From the NCBI RefSeq assembly GCF_008087665.1, contig NZ_CP042912.1, positions 868,001 to 932,000 on the forward strand: DNA of 64,000 nt, in the 5' to 3' direction. Below the pieces are notes generated by a model. That model saw only the letters and a program-made list of their open reading frames with translations. It was not told where the DNA came from and did not search any database. The translations under genes were made by a program, and so were the position numbers. Below are positions 54,679 through 64,000 of the stretch, piece after piece. Position 1 is the stretch's first letter. Each line of letters opens with the position of its first letter. The DNA is from Mariniblastus fucicola (lineage in GTDB: Bacteria; Planctomycetota; Planctomycetia; Pirellulales; Pirellulaceae).

Positions 54679-57600
54679 ATGTTTCGTCGCAATAATCGCT
54701 CTGTATTTTCGTCTGTATCTCGCAACGTCAGGCGAGCTCAGGCAGCTATCCTGCGAGCCAATCGCAACAATGCGAAATGGATGAAACGATACACGGAACG
54801 TCAGCGTGAACAGCAGGATCGGTTTGCACGTTTCCGTGCAGCGATCCGCAAGGCATTCAGTTTTGTGCCAATGCTTCGGTCAGGCCTTTCGGTAGTTTGG
54901 GCAACGATGACCAGCTTGTTCGTGAGCATGTTCGCGACTCCTCCAACTCGCCCGATTCGCGTCGCTGTGAATCGCGATGGCATGCTCGGCAGCAGCCGAA
55001 AGCGTCGTCGTCAACGCCGCAAGAACGCTCGCTCAAAAGCGAAAGCGGAAACTGGAAACACATACGAGAACCTTGAGCCACGGCAATTGCTGGCAGTCGA
55101 CTTGCCGGTGTTTCCGGCTTTGGGCGGAGTTGACAACACGGGGACGGCCGGCTCGACGATCCACTCGGGCGGTAGAACTTTCGTGCATGACCTCACAGCA
55201 AATCAGTACGCTAAGGCGTTGGATCAAGTAGATACGTTGTACTACGGGCTTTACAGTGTGGAGTTCGGTATGGACGGTTCCGCGAGCCCGGTTTCCTTCA
55301 CGGCAAGTGATCTCACGATAAGCGGAAACACGGCGACTTGGCTACGTAACGATGTGCCTTTCAAGCCGACCTCGAGTGCTCCCGTCCAGTCGGTCACAGG
55401 GCGGATGGTCATCGATTTTACTGATGCAACCGACAGCAGTGTGTTGAGCGGTTCGTCGCTGCCTGCGGGATACGACGTTCCGTCCGGAAATACAGTTCAC
55501 GGTCGACCGCACACGGAGGGGGGGGCCGTTCTCGCGGTCCGTGAGTCCGATCAGGATTTCAACGCGAATGTTAAGTTTGAGGTATTCAGCGGCGGTTCGT
55601 GGATTCCCGCAAAGACATTTTTCGACGCGAATACTGATTCATCGATGAACGGAAAACTCTTCACGAGTTTCTATGGTGGCTATTGGCAGGAAAAAGACCC
55701 GAACCTGGCAGGGCTTGCTCCAACTCCCGATGCGAGTGCCGATACTTGGGCGCTCAGTTCAAACGGTATTGACGCGGTGGTGGAGATCAATTCCTCGGAG
55801 GAGTTTCGGTACCCATTGTCATTGATGGAATCGATCTCGATCACAGGCTCGGCAGATGCGGATAAGTTGATCGTGGATCAGACCACGCCGATCACGGAGT
55901 TAATTAGCTTTGATGGTGCGGATCCGACTTCCGGCTTGGGCGATTCTCTGGAGGTTATCAATGCTCCGTCCGGTGCCGCAGTGTTCAACTACCTCGATGC
56001 GTCTAGTGGCGACATTGTTGTTCCAGGTGCCGGCACCATATCCTACACCGGGCTTGAGCCGATTGCTTATACATCGGCCGGTGGAACTCTAGCATTTAAT
56101 TTCCCAGCCGTCGCCAATGATGTGACCGTAACAACTTCGGGGGCGAATATTGTTTTAACAACCTCGACATTCGAGAATACGACTGTCTCGTTGGCTGGGA
56201 TCACTGACATTTCCTTCAACGGCAATGTTGCAACAGATAAAGTTACTATTGGTTCGCCTTTGATCGGCCTGAACGTCAACTTGAACGTTGAGGAAGTCAC
56301 GCTTGATGCTGACATCGGCGGAACGGTTACTGGAACCGCAGCTGTTGTCAATGTGACGGCCAATGGTGTAGTTCAGGATGGCGTGGATGTCGCCGCTTCG
56401 GGTGCCACCATTAATGTGGGTGCCGGGACGTTTGTTGAAAATGTAACAATCAGTCAGCCAGTAACGTTGCTAGGGACCGGGCTGACGAGCATCATCGAGC
56501 CAACAGGTGGCTCAGCCATTGAATTAACTGCTTCTGCTGCTCTCGATGTCGTAACCATTGATGGCTTCCTGATCAGCGGTGCTGGTGGTGGTGTCCGGGG
56601 GATTTACGCTGATGACATTGGATCAGCACTCGTTGGATCGCTTGTTGTCGGCAACGTGACGGTACAGGATTTCTCAACTCACGGTATTGCCGTATTCGGA
56701 ACGAGTCTTGGCGCTCCAACAACTCCATCGAATTTGACGGTTTCCGTCTCCAGCAGCACTGTCCAAGGAAACGGCGTTGGTGCAGGGGGCGATGGCGATC
56801 TAATTTTCTGGTCGGGTGGTGATGTGACGTTGGACACGGTCATGGTTAATGGAACCAGTTCGCCAGCTGCTGAAAATGGAATTCAGTTTCGTTCTGACAC
56901 CGGCTCGATTGGCAATGTCATTCTGACGGATGTTACGGTCACCGGCAGCTACGAGAAAACTCCACTTGCAGTCTACAACTACGACGACGTCGCAGGATTG
57001 GTAGCTACTGGCGTAGTGGTCACTGCCGACAGTGTCGTATTTAATCGAAGCGTCGCAATCGAAGGCATCGGTAGCGGCGATGTAGAACTTTCGGGTATGG
57101 ACCTTACTGGTGCTCCGGATCCAGCTCTAATTGCCATGGGAACTTCTGGTACTACGGGGCCAAACGTGCTTACTGGAGGTGATGAAGATACGGTCTTCTT
57201 CGGCGCCGATGGCGATGACACCATTAACGGTGGCGATGGCGATGACACTTCTTTCTATCCATTTAGCCCTCGTGCTGACTACACGATTAGTCAAACGACT
57301 GACGCAAAAGGTCGCGTTACCGCTTTCACGAGCATTGACGATAACGTCGGCACGGGGCTCGACGATGGCACTGACACACTCTCCAGCATTGAAATTTTGA
57401 GCTTCTCGGATGTCGTTCTCGACTTGAATCAAAATGTTCAGCAATTCAACGTCGGTAACGAGCTGATAGGCACGTTTGATACGATTCAGGAAGCGATTGT
57501 TGCGTCCAGTCCTGGCGAGACTATTCGCGTATTTTCAGACATCTACATTGAAGATGTAACAATTCCGAACAATTCGGATATTACCTTGGAGCTCGAAGGA

Positions 57601-60600
57601 ACAGTCCAAGGCGATTTTTCTGGTTTGGACGACGGATCGACAGTTAAGGCAATTGGCAATCTGGTTATCGGTGAAGGTGGTAGTTTTGCTGGTTTCGCTC
57701 ATATAGGAACCCTGCTAACTGAAGCCAACAAGGTTACGCTCAAAGATGCCAACACAGCGAGCCTCGGAGAACAGACAACCGTTGCAACGGGCGGCGAACT
57801 GGAAGCTGATAACGCCGTTCGTTTGAGCGGCTCAGATGTCTTGACTGGTAGCGGTTTGGTCGACGGTGATGTTCAGTTGTACAACGGTACCGTCACCGGC
57901 AACCTGACTGTTGAAGGGCAGCTCAACGGAGCAATTGGAGGCACGGGTTCGTCAGCGCAGGGCGTCGTGTCGGCAGGCAACAGTCCTGGAGTCATGAATG
58001 TCGGTGACCTGTCATTGACATCTGGCGATACGTTCGTTGTCGAAGTTGACGGAACCGCAGGTGCCGGAGTTGCTGGCGGTCATGATCTGACGAATGTCGC
58101 AGCCAGCTTTGGAGGCGGAGGTGTAGTCTCGCTGGGCAGTGCCACTCTGGACCCGACTCAATCGGTCGCCGGTCCGCTTCCGTCTGATGGCGTTTACACG
58201 ATCATCGACAATGATGGAGTCGATGCCGTGACCGGAGAGTTTGATGGCCTGCCAGAGGGTGCGACGATTGCTCTTGGCGGACAGACTCTTGTTATCACCT
58301 ATGTTGGTGGCGACGGTAACGATGTGATGCTATTCACCGCCGGCATGGCGGAAATTGAGTTCGCGAATGGCGGTGAGCCTGATGATTCAAGCGCTGAAGG
58401 TGAAGGCGGTACGGGAGGCACGACGCCGACCATCCTGGTAAATGGAGATCTTACCGGGATTCCTGCAGCCTATCGTACAGTTACATTTTCGCTTACTCCT
58501 GGGTCGGCAACGCCAGGATTTGCTGATGACTTCACACTCGACGCCAGTTTCACGATTCCAGCTGGTGACTACAGCACAACGACAGGTTTTGATCTAACCG
58601 AGTACGATTCGGCTGGCTTGCAAAGTGGTGACGTTGGCTTCACAGATCCTGTGCTGGAAATTAACCAGGACACTCTAATTGAAGGCATCGAAGATTTCAG
58701 TTTTGATTTCGATGGTATTGGTATCGCACTTACAAATGGCCCAACGACTGACCTGGATGGCGACGCCAGCTCTCGAAACGGAACGACTCATAACATCGTC
58801 GATGACGACTTCGTGCGAGTAACTATTCAGGACGCAACGGTTACTGAAGGCACGACCGTGATGGGAACTGTCCTTGTCGAGACTTCTTCAGACAACGGCG
58901 TTTGGGACAATAGCGCGACAATTGCTCCTGGTTCAACGATCAGTTTCAGCATTTCCGATGCCGGGACAGGTGATGCGGTAAATCCTGATGACTTTACCTA
59001 CGTGACCACTTCCTTCACGCTCGACGACACGTCCGTTTTCACTCCGTCTGGCCTGATGCTGGCATTCACCATGCCGACGGTTGATGACGCTGTTGTCGAA
59101 GGAACAGAAACTGTCGATCTTGTTGTCGACAATATCAGTAGCACCGCTGGCCTTTCGACTAGTAACCCATTGAACTCACAGGTGGTAACGGACGATGGTG
59201 TCATCACGATTGAAGACAACGACGTTGCAGTTTGGAATCTGACTCAGGCAACTTCGCCAGTTGTTGAAGGTGGCAGCGTTGCTTATACGTTCAGCCTGAC
59301 TGCCAGCGGCAGTGGCACTGGTCCATTCCTTTTCCAGGCTGGTGAGACAGCCTCGGTTGAGGTTCAGGTCACCGACATCACAACGGTTTACGGCGTTGAC
59401 TACGACAACGCAGTGACAGCGATTCAGAATGCGGTAACAGCCTGGAATGCGGCCAATCCAACAGCTGGTTCTCTGGCAGCAACGTTTGCCGGTGGAGCTG
59501 CTCCAGTGGTTCTGACGTACCTTGCTGGTAGCGATGGAGTCGGTGGCGGTGCTGACACGGCGATGACACCTGACTTGATCGTCAACGTCACAGCGACGGA
59601 CGACTCGTTGGTCGAAGGTTCTGAAACGGTTGATATCACGATCGACAATCCTGGCAGCACAACAGGTGCTGATGTTCGATTGGCGGGTGATGATGGAACT
59701 GGAACGGTTGTTCCAGACATCACTGTCACAACGGAAATCACTGACAATGATCTTGCCGAGTGGAATCTGACTCAGGCAACTTCGCCAGTTGTTGAAGGTG
59801 GCAGCGTTGCTTATACGTTCAGCCTGACTGCCAGCGGCAGTGGCACTGGTCCATTCCTTTTCCAGGCTGGTGAGACAGCCTCGGTTGAGGTTCAGGTCAC
59901 CGACATCACAACGGTTTACGGCGTTGACTACGACAACGCAGTGACAGCGATTCAGAATGCGGTAACAGCCTGGAATGCGGCCAATCCAACAGCTGGTTCT
60001 CTGGCAGCAACGTTTGCCGGTGGAGCTGCTCCAGTGGTTCTGACGTACCTTGCTGGTAGCGATGGAGTCGGTGGCGGTGCTGACACGGCGATGACACCTG
60101 ACTTGATCGTCAACGTCACAGCGACGGACGACTCGTTGGTCGAAGGTTCTGAAACGGTTGATATCACGATCGACAATCCTGGCAGCACAACAGGTGCTGA
60201 TGTTCGATTGGCGGGTGATGATGGAACTGGAACGGTTGTTCCAGACATCACTGTCACAACGGAAATCACTGACAATGATCTTGCCGAGTGGAATCTGACT
60301 CAGGCAACTTCGCCAGTTGTTGAAGGTGGCAGCGTTGCTTATACGTTCAGCCTGACTGCCAGCGGCAGTGGCACTGGTCCATTCCTTTTCCAGGCTGGTG
60401 AGACAGCCTCGGTTGAGGTTCAGGTCACCGACATCACAACGGTTTACGGCGTTGACTACGACAACGCAGTGACAGCGATTCAGAATGCGGTAACAGCCTG
60501 GAATGCGGCCAATCCAACAGCTGGTTCTCTGGCAGCAACGTTTGCCGGTGGAGCTGCTCCAGTGGTTCTGACGTACCTTGCTGGTAGCGATGGAGTCGGT

Positions 60601-63600
60601 GGCGGTGCTGACACGGCGATGACACCTGACTTGATCGTCAACGTCACAGCGACGGACGACTCGTTGGTCGAAGGTTCTGAAACGGTTGATATCACGATCG
60701 ACAATCCTGGCAGCACAACAGGTGCTGATGTTCGATTGGCGGGTGATGATGGAACTGGAACGGTTGTTCCAGACATCACTGTCACAACGGAAATCACTGA
60801 CAATGATCTTGCCGAGTGGAATCTGACTCAGGCAACTTCGCCAGTTGTTGAAGGTGGCAGCGTTGCTTATACGTTCAGCCTGACTGCCAGCGGCAGTGGC
60901 ACTGGTCCATTCCTTTTCCAGGCTGGTGAGACAGCCTCGGTTGAGGTTCAGGTCACCGACATCACAACGGTTTACGGCGTTGACTACGACAACGCAGTGA
61001 CAGCGATTCAGAATGCGGTAACAGCCTGGAATGCGGCCAATCCAACAGCTGGTTCTCTGGCAGCAACGTTTGCCGGTGGAGCTGCTCCAGTGGTTCTGAC
61101 GTACCTTGCTGGTAGCGATGGAGTCGGTGGCGGTGCTGACACGGCGATGACACCTGACTTGATCGTCAACGTCACAGCGACGGACGACTCGTTGGTCGAA
61201 GGTTCTGAAACGGTTGATATCACGATCGACAATCCTGGCAGCACAACAGGTGCTGATGTTCGATTGGCGGGTGATGATGGAACTGGAACGGTTGTTCCAG
61301 ACATCACTGTCACAACGGAAATCACTGACAATGATCTTGCCGAGTGGAATCTGACTCAGGCAACTTCGCCAGTTGTTGAAGGTGGCAGCGTTGCTTATAC
61401 GTTCAGCCTGACTGCCAGCGGCAGTGGCACTGGTCCATTCCTTTTCCAGGCTGGTGAGACAGCCTCGGTTGAGGTTCAGGTCACCGACATCACAACGGTT
61501 TACGGCGTTGACTACGACAACGCAGTGACAGCGATTCAGAATGCGGTAACAGCCTGGAATGCGGCCAATCCAACAGCTGGTTCTCTGGCAGCAACGTTTG
61601 CCGGTGGAGCTGCTCCAGTGGTTCTGACGTACCTTGCTGGTAGCGATGGAGTCGGTGGTGGTGCTGACACGGCGATGACACCTGACTTGATCGTCAACGT
61701 CACAGCGACGGACGACTCGTTGGTCGAAGGTTCTGAAACGGTTGATATCACGATCGACAATCCTGGCAGCACAACAGGTGCTGATGTTCGATTGGCGGGT
61801 GATGATGGAACTGGAACGGTTGTTCCAGACATCACTGTCACAACGGAAATCACTGACAATGATCTTGCCGAGTGGAATCTGACTCAGGCAACTTCGCCAG
61901 TTGTTGAAGGTGGCAGCGTTGCTTATACGTTCAGCCTGACTGCCAGCGGCAGTGGCACTGGTCCATTCCTTTTCCAGGCTGGTGAGACAGCCTCGGTTGA
62001 GGTTCAGGTCACCGACATCACAACGGTTTACGGCGTTGACTACGACAACGCAGTGACAGCGATTCAGAATGCGGTAACAGCCTGGAATGCGGCCAATCCA
62101 ACAGCTGGTTCTCTGGCAGCAACGTTTGCCGGTGGAGCTGCTCCAGTGGTTCTGACGTACCTTGCTGGTAGCGATGGAGTCGGTGGCGGTGCTGACACGG
62201 CGATGACACCTGACTTGATCGTCAACGTCACAGCGACGGACGACTCGTTGGTCGAAGGTTCTGAAACGGTTGATATCACGATCGACAATCCTGGCAGCAC
62301 AACAGGTGCTGATGTTCGATTGGCGGGTGATGATGGAACTGGAACGGTTGTTCCAGACATCACTGTCACAACGGAAATCACTGACAATGATTCGGCGAAC
62401 TGGACGTTAACAGAAACAACAACAGGGTTGATTGATGAAGGCGATGCGGCCGTCTACGAGCTGACGCTTAATGGAAGTGCCAGTGGCATGCCTTCAGCAG
62501 CGGCCGTCCAGTCGGGCGACAACGCGTCGATAACGATGGCACTTGGATTGCTTGGTCCAACTTCGTTGAACGACTTCGATGAATTCACCGATGCGGACAT
62601 ACTTGGGGCTCAGCTGCTTGATGAGACCAGCCCTCTGGCGATGGCAATTCAGGATGCAGTGGATGCCTACAACCTGGCAGCCGGAACTTCACCGATGGAT
62701 CCGGACTCGTTCGACTTCGATGCCGGTGCGGGCGAAGTGACCTTCTATGGTGATAGTGTCCAAACGGCACCGACGTTGACCATCGATCTCAATACGTTTG
62801 AGGACGACGGCTTCGAGCAAGGTGCAGGAGCACTCAAGCACCTGTCGAATTTCGTTGAACCAAACGAAGATTTCACGGTTTCGATTTCCGATCCGCAATT
62901 CAATGGAGTTTCTGCGACTCCAGAGATTACCGCGACGGGACCCAATACTGTTATGACGACAATCGTGGACAATGACACTACTGAAGTTTCGATCATGAAA
63001 CTCAATGATGCTCAGGAAGGCAACGATGGCGATCTGACCAACGAAGCGATCATTGATGGTCGATTCAAGATCTCTCTGTCCAATCCAAGTCAGAACACGA
63101 TCACCGTGACGCTGACCGATGGACTCGGCAGCCTCATCATCAACAACGGTACGGCTTCCAACAATGGAGTCCCAACACCAGGTGGTGATGACTATGCCAA
63201 CAGCTCGCTGTCGGATGTCACGTTCTCACCTGGTAGCGTGTTAGAGATTGCTTCCGTTGATGTTAAAGATGACATGGTGGTCGAAGGAACCGAGACGGTC
63301 ATTGCCACAGTGACTTCCATCACCGACGTAACCGGAACACTTAATCCGGGTGCCATTTCGATATCGTCAACTGACGAAGCCTCGCTGGACATCATCGATG
63401 ACGATTCGGCTGTCTTGACGGTTGTTGACATGACCGAAGACGAAGAGACCGGAATGATCACGTTCACAGTAGAGCTTGATAAAGATGTTCAAGATGGCTT
63501 CTCGGTTGATTACAGCGTGACCGACGTTTCTACCGAGGCAGCCGATTTCACGGGTGCTCTGACCGGTACCTTGAATTTCGCGGGTACGGCAGGTGAAACG

Positions 63601-64000
63601 GAAACGTTCACTATTGGCATCAATGATGACATGATTGTTGAAGGCGATGAGACGTTTACCGTAAACCTTGGCAACGTCGTCCCGGTGAGTGTTTCACCAG
63701 CAAGCCTGATTGATGCCACGGACACCGCTACAGGTACGATCACCAACACTGACACGGCTGACTTGACGGTTACTGACGTGACCGAAGATGAAGAGAACGG
63801 CACGATGACGTTCACCGTGACACTTGATAATCCAGTTGAAGGCGGCTTCGATGTTGACTGGTCAACAGCCAATGTGAGCACCGAGAACGCTGACTTCGAT
63901 CCATCCGGATTGCCATCAGGAACGATCACGTTCGCTGGTACAGCGGGTGAGACTCAGGCGATCACGATCAACATCGAAGATGACATGATCGTGGAAGGTG
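54679..64000 (+). CDS. Giant surface protein with Calx-beta-like repeats (3' end outside window)
   Basis: Open reading frame of at least 3,107 codons continuing past the window end. Start: ATG 54679 with GGAG (54668-54671) 7 bp upstream. Seen in order: an Arg-rich N-terminus with a hydrophobic helix (about 60-95); the planctomycetal leader motif LEPRQLLA (132-139); a beta-rich region; a beta-helix-like stretch with GAGTFVENVTISQP (about 580-700); an RTX-like patch GADGDDTINGGDGDD (about 843-857); a region with SAGNSPGVMNVGD resembling autotransporter repeats; then Calx-beta-like modules. Six of these are near-identical 176-residue copies (1519-2574), followed by more divergent modules. Likely a very large adhesin or S-layer-type fibre; calcium binding is expected from the Asp-rich loops. 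Confidence 0.93.
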   Translation, partial: MFRRNNRSVFSSVSRNVRRAQAAILRANRNNAKWMKRYTERQREQQDRFARFRAAIRKAFSFVPMLRSGLSVVWATMTSLFVSMFATPPTRPIRVAVNRDGMLGSSRKRRRQRRKNARSKAKAETGNTYENLEPRQLLAVDLPVFPALGGVDNTGTAGSTIHSGGRTFVHDLTANQYAKALDQVDTLYYGLYSVEFGMDGSASPVSFTASDLTISGNTATWLRNDVPFKPTSSAPVQSVTGRMVIDFTDATDSSVLSGSSLPAGYDVPSGNTVHGRPHTEGGAVLAVRESDQDFNANVKFEVFSGGSWIPAKTFFDANTDSSMNGKLFTSFYGGYWQEKDPNLAGLAPTPDASADTWALSSNGIDAVVEINSSEEFRYPLSLMESISITGSADADKLIVDQTTPITELISFDGADPTSGLGDSLEVINAPSGAAVFNYLDASSGDIVVPGAGTISYTGLEPIAYTSAGGTLAFNFPAVANDVTVTTSGANIVLTTSTFENTTVSLAGITDISFNGNVATDKVTIGSPLIGLNVNLNVEEVTLDADIGGTVTGTAAVVNVTANGVVQDGVDVAASGATINVGAGTFVENVTISQPVTLLGTGLTSIIEPTGGSAIELTASAALDVVTIDGFLISGAGGGVRGIYADDIGSALVGSLVVGNVTVQDFSTHGIAVFGTSLGAPTTPSNLTVSVSSSTVQGNGVGAGGDGDLIFWSGGDVTLDTVMVNGTSSPAAENGIQFRSDTGSIGNVILTDVTVTGSYEKTPLAVYNYDDVAGLVATGVVVTADSVVFNRSVAIEGIGSGDVELSGMDLTGAPDPALIAMGTSGTTGPNVLTGGDEDTVFFGADGDDTINGGDGDDTSFYPFSPRADYTISQTTDAKGRVTAFTSIDDNVGTGLDDGTDTLSSIEILSFSDVVLDLNQNVQQFNVGNELIGTFDTIQEAIVASSPGETIRVFSDIYIEDVTIPNNSDITLELEGTVQGDFSGLDDGSTVKAIGNLVIGEGGSFAGFAHIGTLLTEANKVTLKDANTASLGEQTTVATGGELEADNAVRLSGSDVLTGSGLVDGDVQLYNGTVTGNLTVEGQLNGAIGGTGSSAQGVVSAGNSPGVMNVGDLSLTSGDTFVVEVDGTAGAGVAGGHDLTNVAASFGGGGVVSLGSATLDPTQSVAGPLPSDGVYTIIDNDGVDAVTGEFDGLPEGATIALGGQTLVITYVGGDGNDVMLFTAGMAEIEFANGGEPDDSSAEGEGGTGGTTPTILVNGDLTGIPAAYRTVTFSLTPGSATPGFADDFTLDASFTIPAGDYSTTTGFDLTEYDSAGLQSGDVGFTDPVLEINQDTLIEGIEDFSFDFDGIGIALTNGPTTDLDGDASSRNGTTHNIVDDDFVRVTIQDATVTEGTTVMGTVLVETSSDNGVWDNSATIAPGSTISFSISDAGTGDAVNPDDFTYVTTSFTLDDTSVFTPSGLMLAFTMPTVDDAVVEGTETVDLVVDNISSTAGLSTSNPLNSQVVTDDGVITIEDNDVAVWNLTQATSPVVEGGSVAYTFSLTASGSGTGPFLFQAGETASVEVQVTDITTVYGVDYDNAVTAIQNAVTAWNAANPTAGSLAATFAGGAAPVVLTYLAGSDGVGGGADTAMTPDLIVNVTATDDSLVEGSETVDITIDNPGSTTGADVRLAGDDGTGTVVPDITVTTEITDNDLAEWNLTQATSPVVEGGSVAYTFSLTASGSGTGPFLFQAGETASVEVQVTDITTVYGVDYDNAVTAIQNAVTAWNAANPTAGSLAATFAGGAAPVVLTYLAGSDGVGGGADTAMTPDLIVNVTATDDSLVEGSETVDITIDNPGSTTGADVRLAGDDGTGTVVPDITVTTEITDNDLAEWNLTQATSPVVEGGSVAYTFSLTASGSGTGPFLFQAGETASVEVQVTDITTVYGVDYDNAVTAIQNAVTAWNAANPTAGSLAATFAGGAAPVVLTYLAGSDGVGGGADTAMTPDLIVNVTATDDSLVEGSETVDITIDNPGSTTGADVRLAGDDGTGTVVPDITVTTEITDNDLAEWNLTQATSPVVEGGSVAYTFSLTASGSGTGPFLFQAGETASVEVQVTDITTVYGVDYDNAVTAIQNAVTAWNAANPTAGSLAATFAGGAAPVVLTYLAGSDGVGGGADTAMTPDLIVNVTATDDSLVEGSETVDITIDNPGSTTGADVRLAGDDGTGTVVPDITVTTEITDNDLAEWNLTQATSPVVEGGSVAYTFSLTASGSGTGPFLFQAGETASVEVQVTDITTVYGVDYDNAVTAIQNAVTAWNAANPTAGSLAATFAGGAAPVVLTYLAGSDGVGGGADTAMTPDLIVNVTATDDSLVEGSETVDITIDNPGSTTGADVRLAGDDGTGTVVPDITVTTEITDNDLAEWNLTQATSPVVEGGSVAYTFSLTASGSGTGPFLFQAGETASVEVQVTDITTVYGVDYDNAVTAIQNAVTAWNAANPTAGSLAATFAGGAAPVVLTYLAGSDGVGGGADTAMTPDLIVNVTATDDSLVEGSETVDITIDNPGSTTGADVRLAGDDGTGTVVPDITVTTEITDNDSANWTLTETTTGLIDEGDAAVYELTLNGSASGMPSAAAVQSGDNASITMALGLLGPTSLNDFDEFTDADILGAQLLDETSPLAMAIQDAVDAYNLAAGTSPMDPDSFDFDAGAGEVTFYGDSVQTAPTLTIDLNTFEDDGFEQGAGALKHLSNFVEPNEDFTVSISDPQFNGVSATPEITATGPNTVMTTIVDNDTTEVSIMKLNDAQEGNDGDLTNEAIIDGRFKISLSNPSQNTITVTLTDGLGSLIINNGTASNNGVPTPGGDDYANSSLSDVTFSPGSVLEIASVDVKDDMVVEGTETVIATVTSITDVTGTLNPGAISISSTDEASLDIIDDDSAVLTVVDMTEDEETGMITFTVELDKDVQDGFSVDYSVTDVSTEAADFTGALTGTLNFAGTAGETETFTIGINDDMIVEGDETFTVNLGNVVPVSVSPASLIDATDTATGTITNTDTADLTVTDVTEDEENGTMTFTVTLDNPVEGGFDVDWSTANVSTENADFDPSGLPSGTITFAGTAGETQAITINIEDDMIVEG
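59233..62400 (+). repeat. Six tandem 528-bp near-identical repeats
   Basis: Copies start at 59233, 59761, 60289, 60817, 61345 and 61873, each 528 bp (176 codons, beginning WNLTQATSPVVEGG). Adjacent copies appear identical except a synonymous C to T at 61659 in copy five; the last copy diverges in its final ~10 bases and the sequence leaves the unit at 62401. Each unit holds one Calx-beta-like module, ending in EITDND and carrying a SLVEGSETVDITIDNP motif. Confidence 0.95.

Noticed and set aside
59424-62387. Repeated 107- and 63-codon minus-strand frames
   Set aside because: Antisense shadows of the 528-bp repeats; repeated because the DNA is.
59233-62400. CRISPR-like periodic repeats
   Set aside because: Units are 528 bp, in frame and coding, without spacers.

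Overview
The window looks like chromosome of a planctomycete, probably Pirellulaceae-like; that rank is inference. The evidence is protein content. Two predicted exported proteins carry the N-terminal LEP[RK]QLLA motif typical of large planctomycetal surface proteins (34940 and 54679). There is a PVC-type CxxCH heme/dehydrogenase protein, a Minf_1886-type small protein, three PEP-CTERM proteins, a short SecA paralogue, and a long MoxR/DUF58/BatA-type cluster. Several genes appear to start with TTG or GTG. I found no rRNA, tRNA, CRISPR array, transposase, integrase or prophage genes.

Layout. 1-7.9 kb: a PfkB nucleoside/sugar kinase cut by the window edge, an MGH1/GH63-like glucosidase, an ABC ATPase + TolC pair lacking its permease, and a predicted lipoprotein with a complete MvaI/BcnI restriction-endonuclease active site. 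8-15.7 kb (minus strand): a compact run of a VWA membrane protein, an unknown exported protein, a GNAT acetyltransferase, an acyl-CoA dehydrogenase-like protein and a truncated-type SecA; upstream of it is a separately terminated small exported protein. 16.4-31.6 kb (plus strand): eight co-directional genes (MoxR ATPase, DUF58, BatA-like, TPR/beta-propeller, GATase/VWA-like membrane protein, membrane protein, Lys/Glu-rich coiled coil, TPR-like protein) closed by a strong terminator. This looks like one envelope-associated module driven by the MoxR ATPase. 31.6-40.5 kb: a small membrane protein, thymidine phosphorylase, a 2-hydroxyacid dehydrogenase, a vanadium-haloperoxidase/PAP2 surface protein and the CxxCH heme protein.

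40.9-52 kb: three PEP-CTERM proteins (one a matrixin-like metalloprotease), a phosphodiesterase-TPR-sulfotransferase fusion, pyruvate phosphate dikinase, a PTPMT1-like phosphatase, a Minf_1886-type protein and an SRPBCC protein. 52-54.7 kb: two paralogous one-component regulators (XRE helix-turn-helix joined to an NTF2/SnoaL-like domain), then about 840 bp without a convincing gene. 54.7 kb to the window end: a giant surface protein of more than 3,100 residues, with a beta-helix-like region, an RTX-like patch and many Calx-beta-like modules. Six of these modules are consecutive 528-bp copies that look almost identical in DNA.

The most unusual items are the extracytoplasmic MvaI/BcnI-type nuclease, the HTH-NTF2 regulator pair divergent from the giant gene, the freshly amplified 528-bp repeats, the eight-gene MoxR module with its Gly-Lys-Pro-rich coiled coil, and the triple-domain phosphodiesterase/sulfotransferase. 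All functional statements rest on motif reading, not on database searches.
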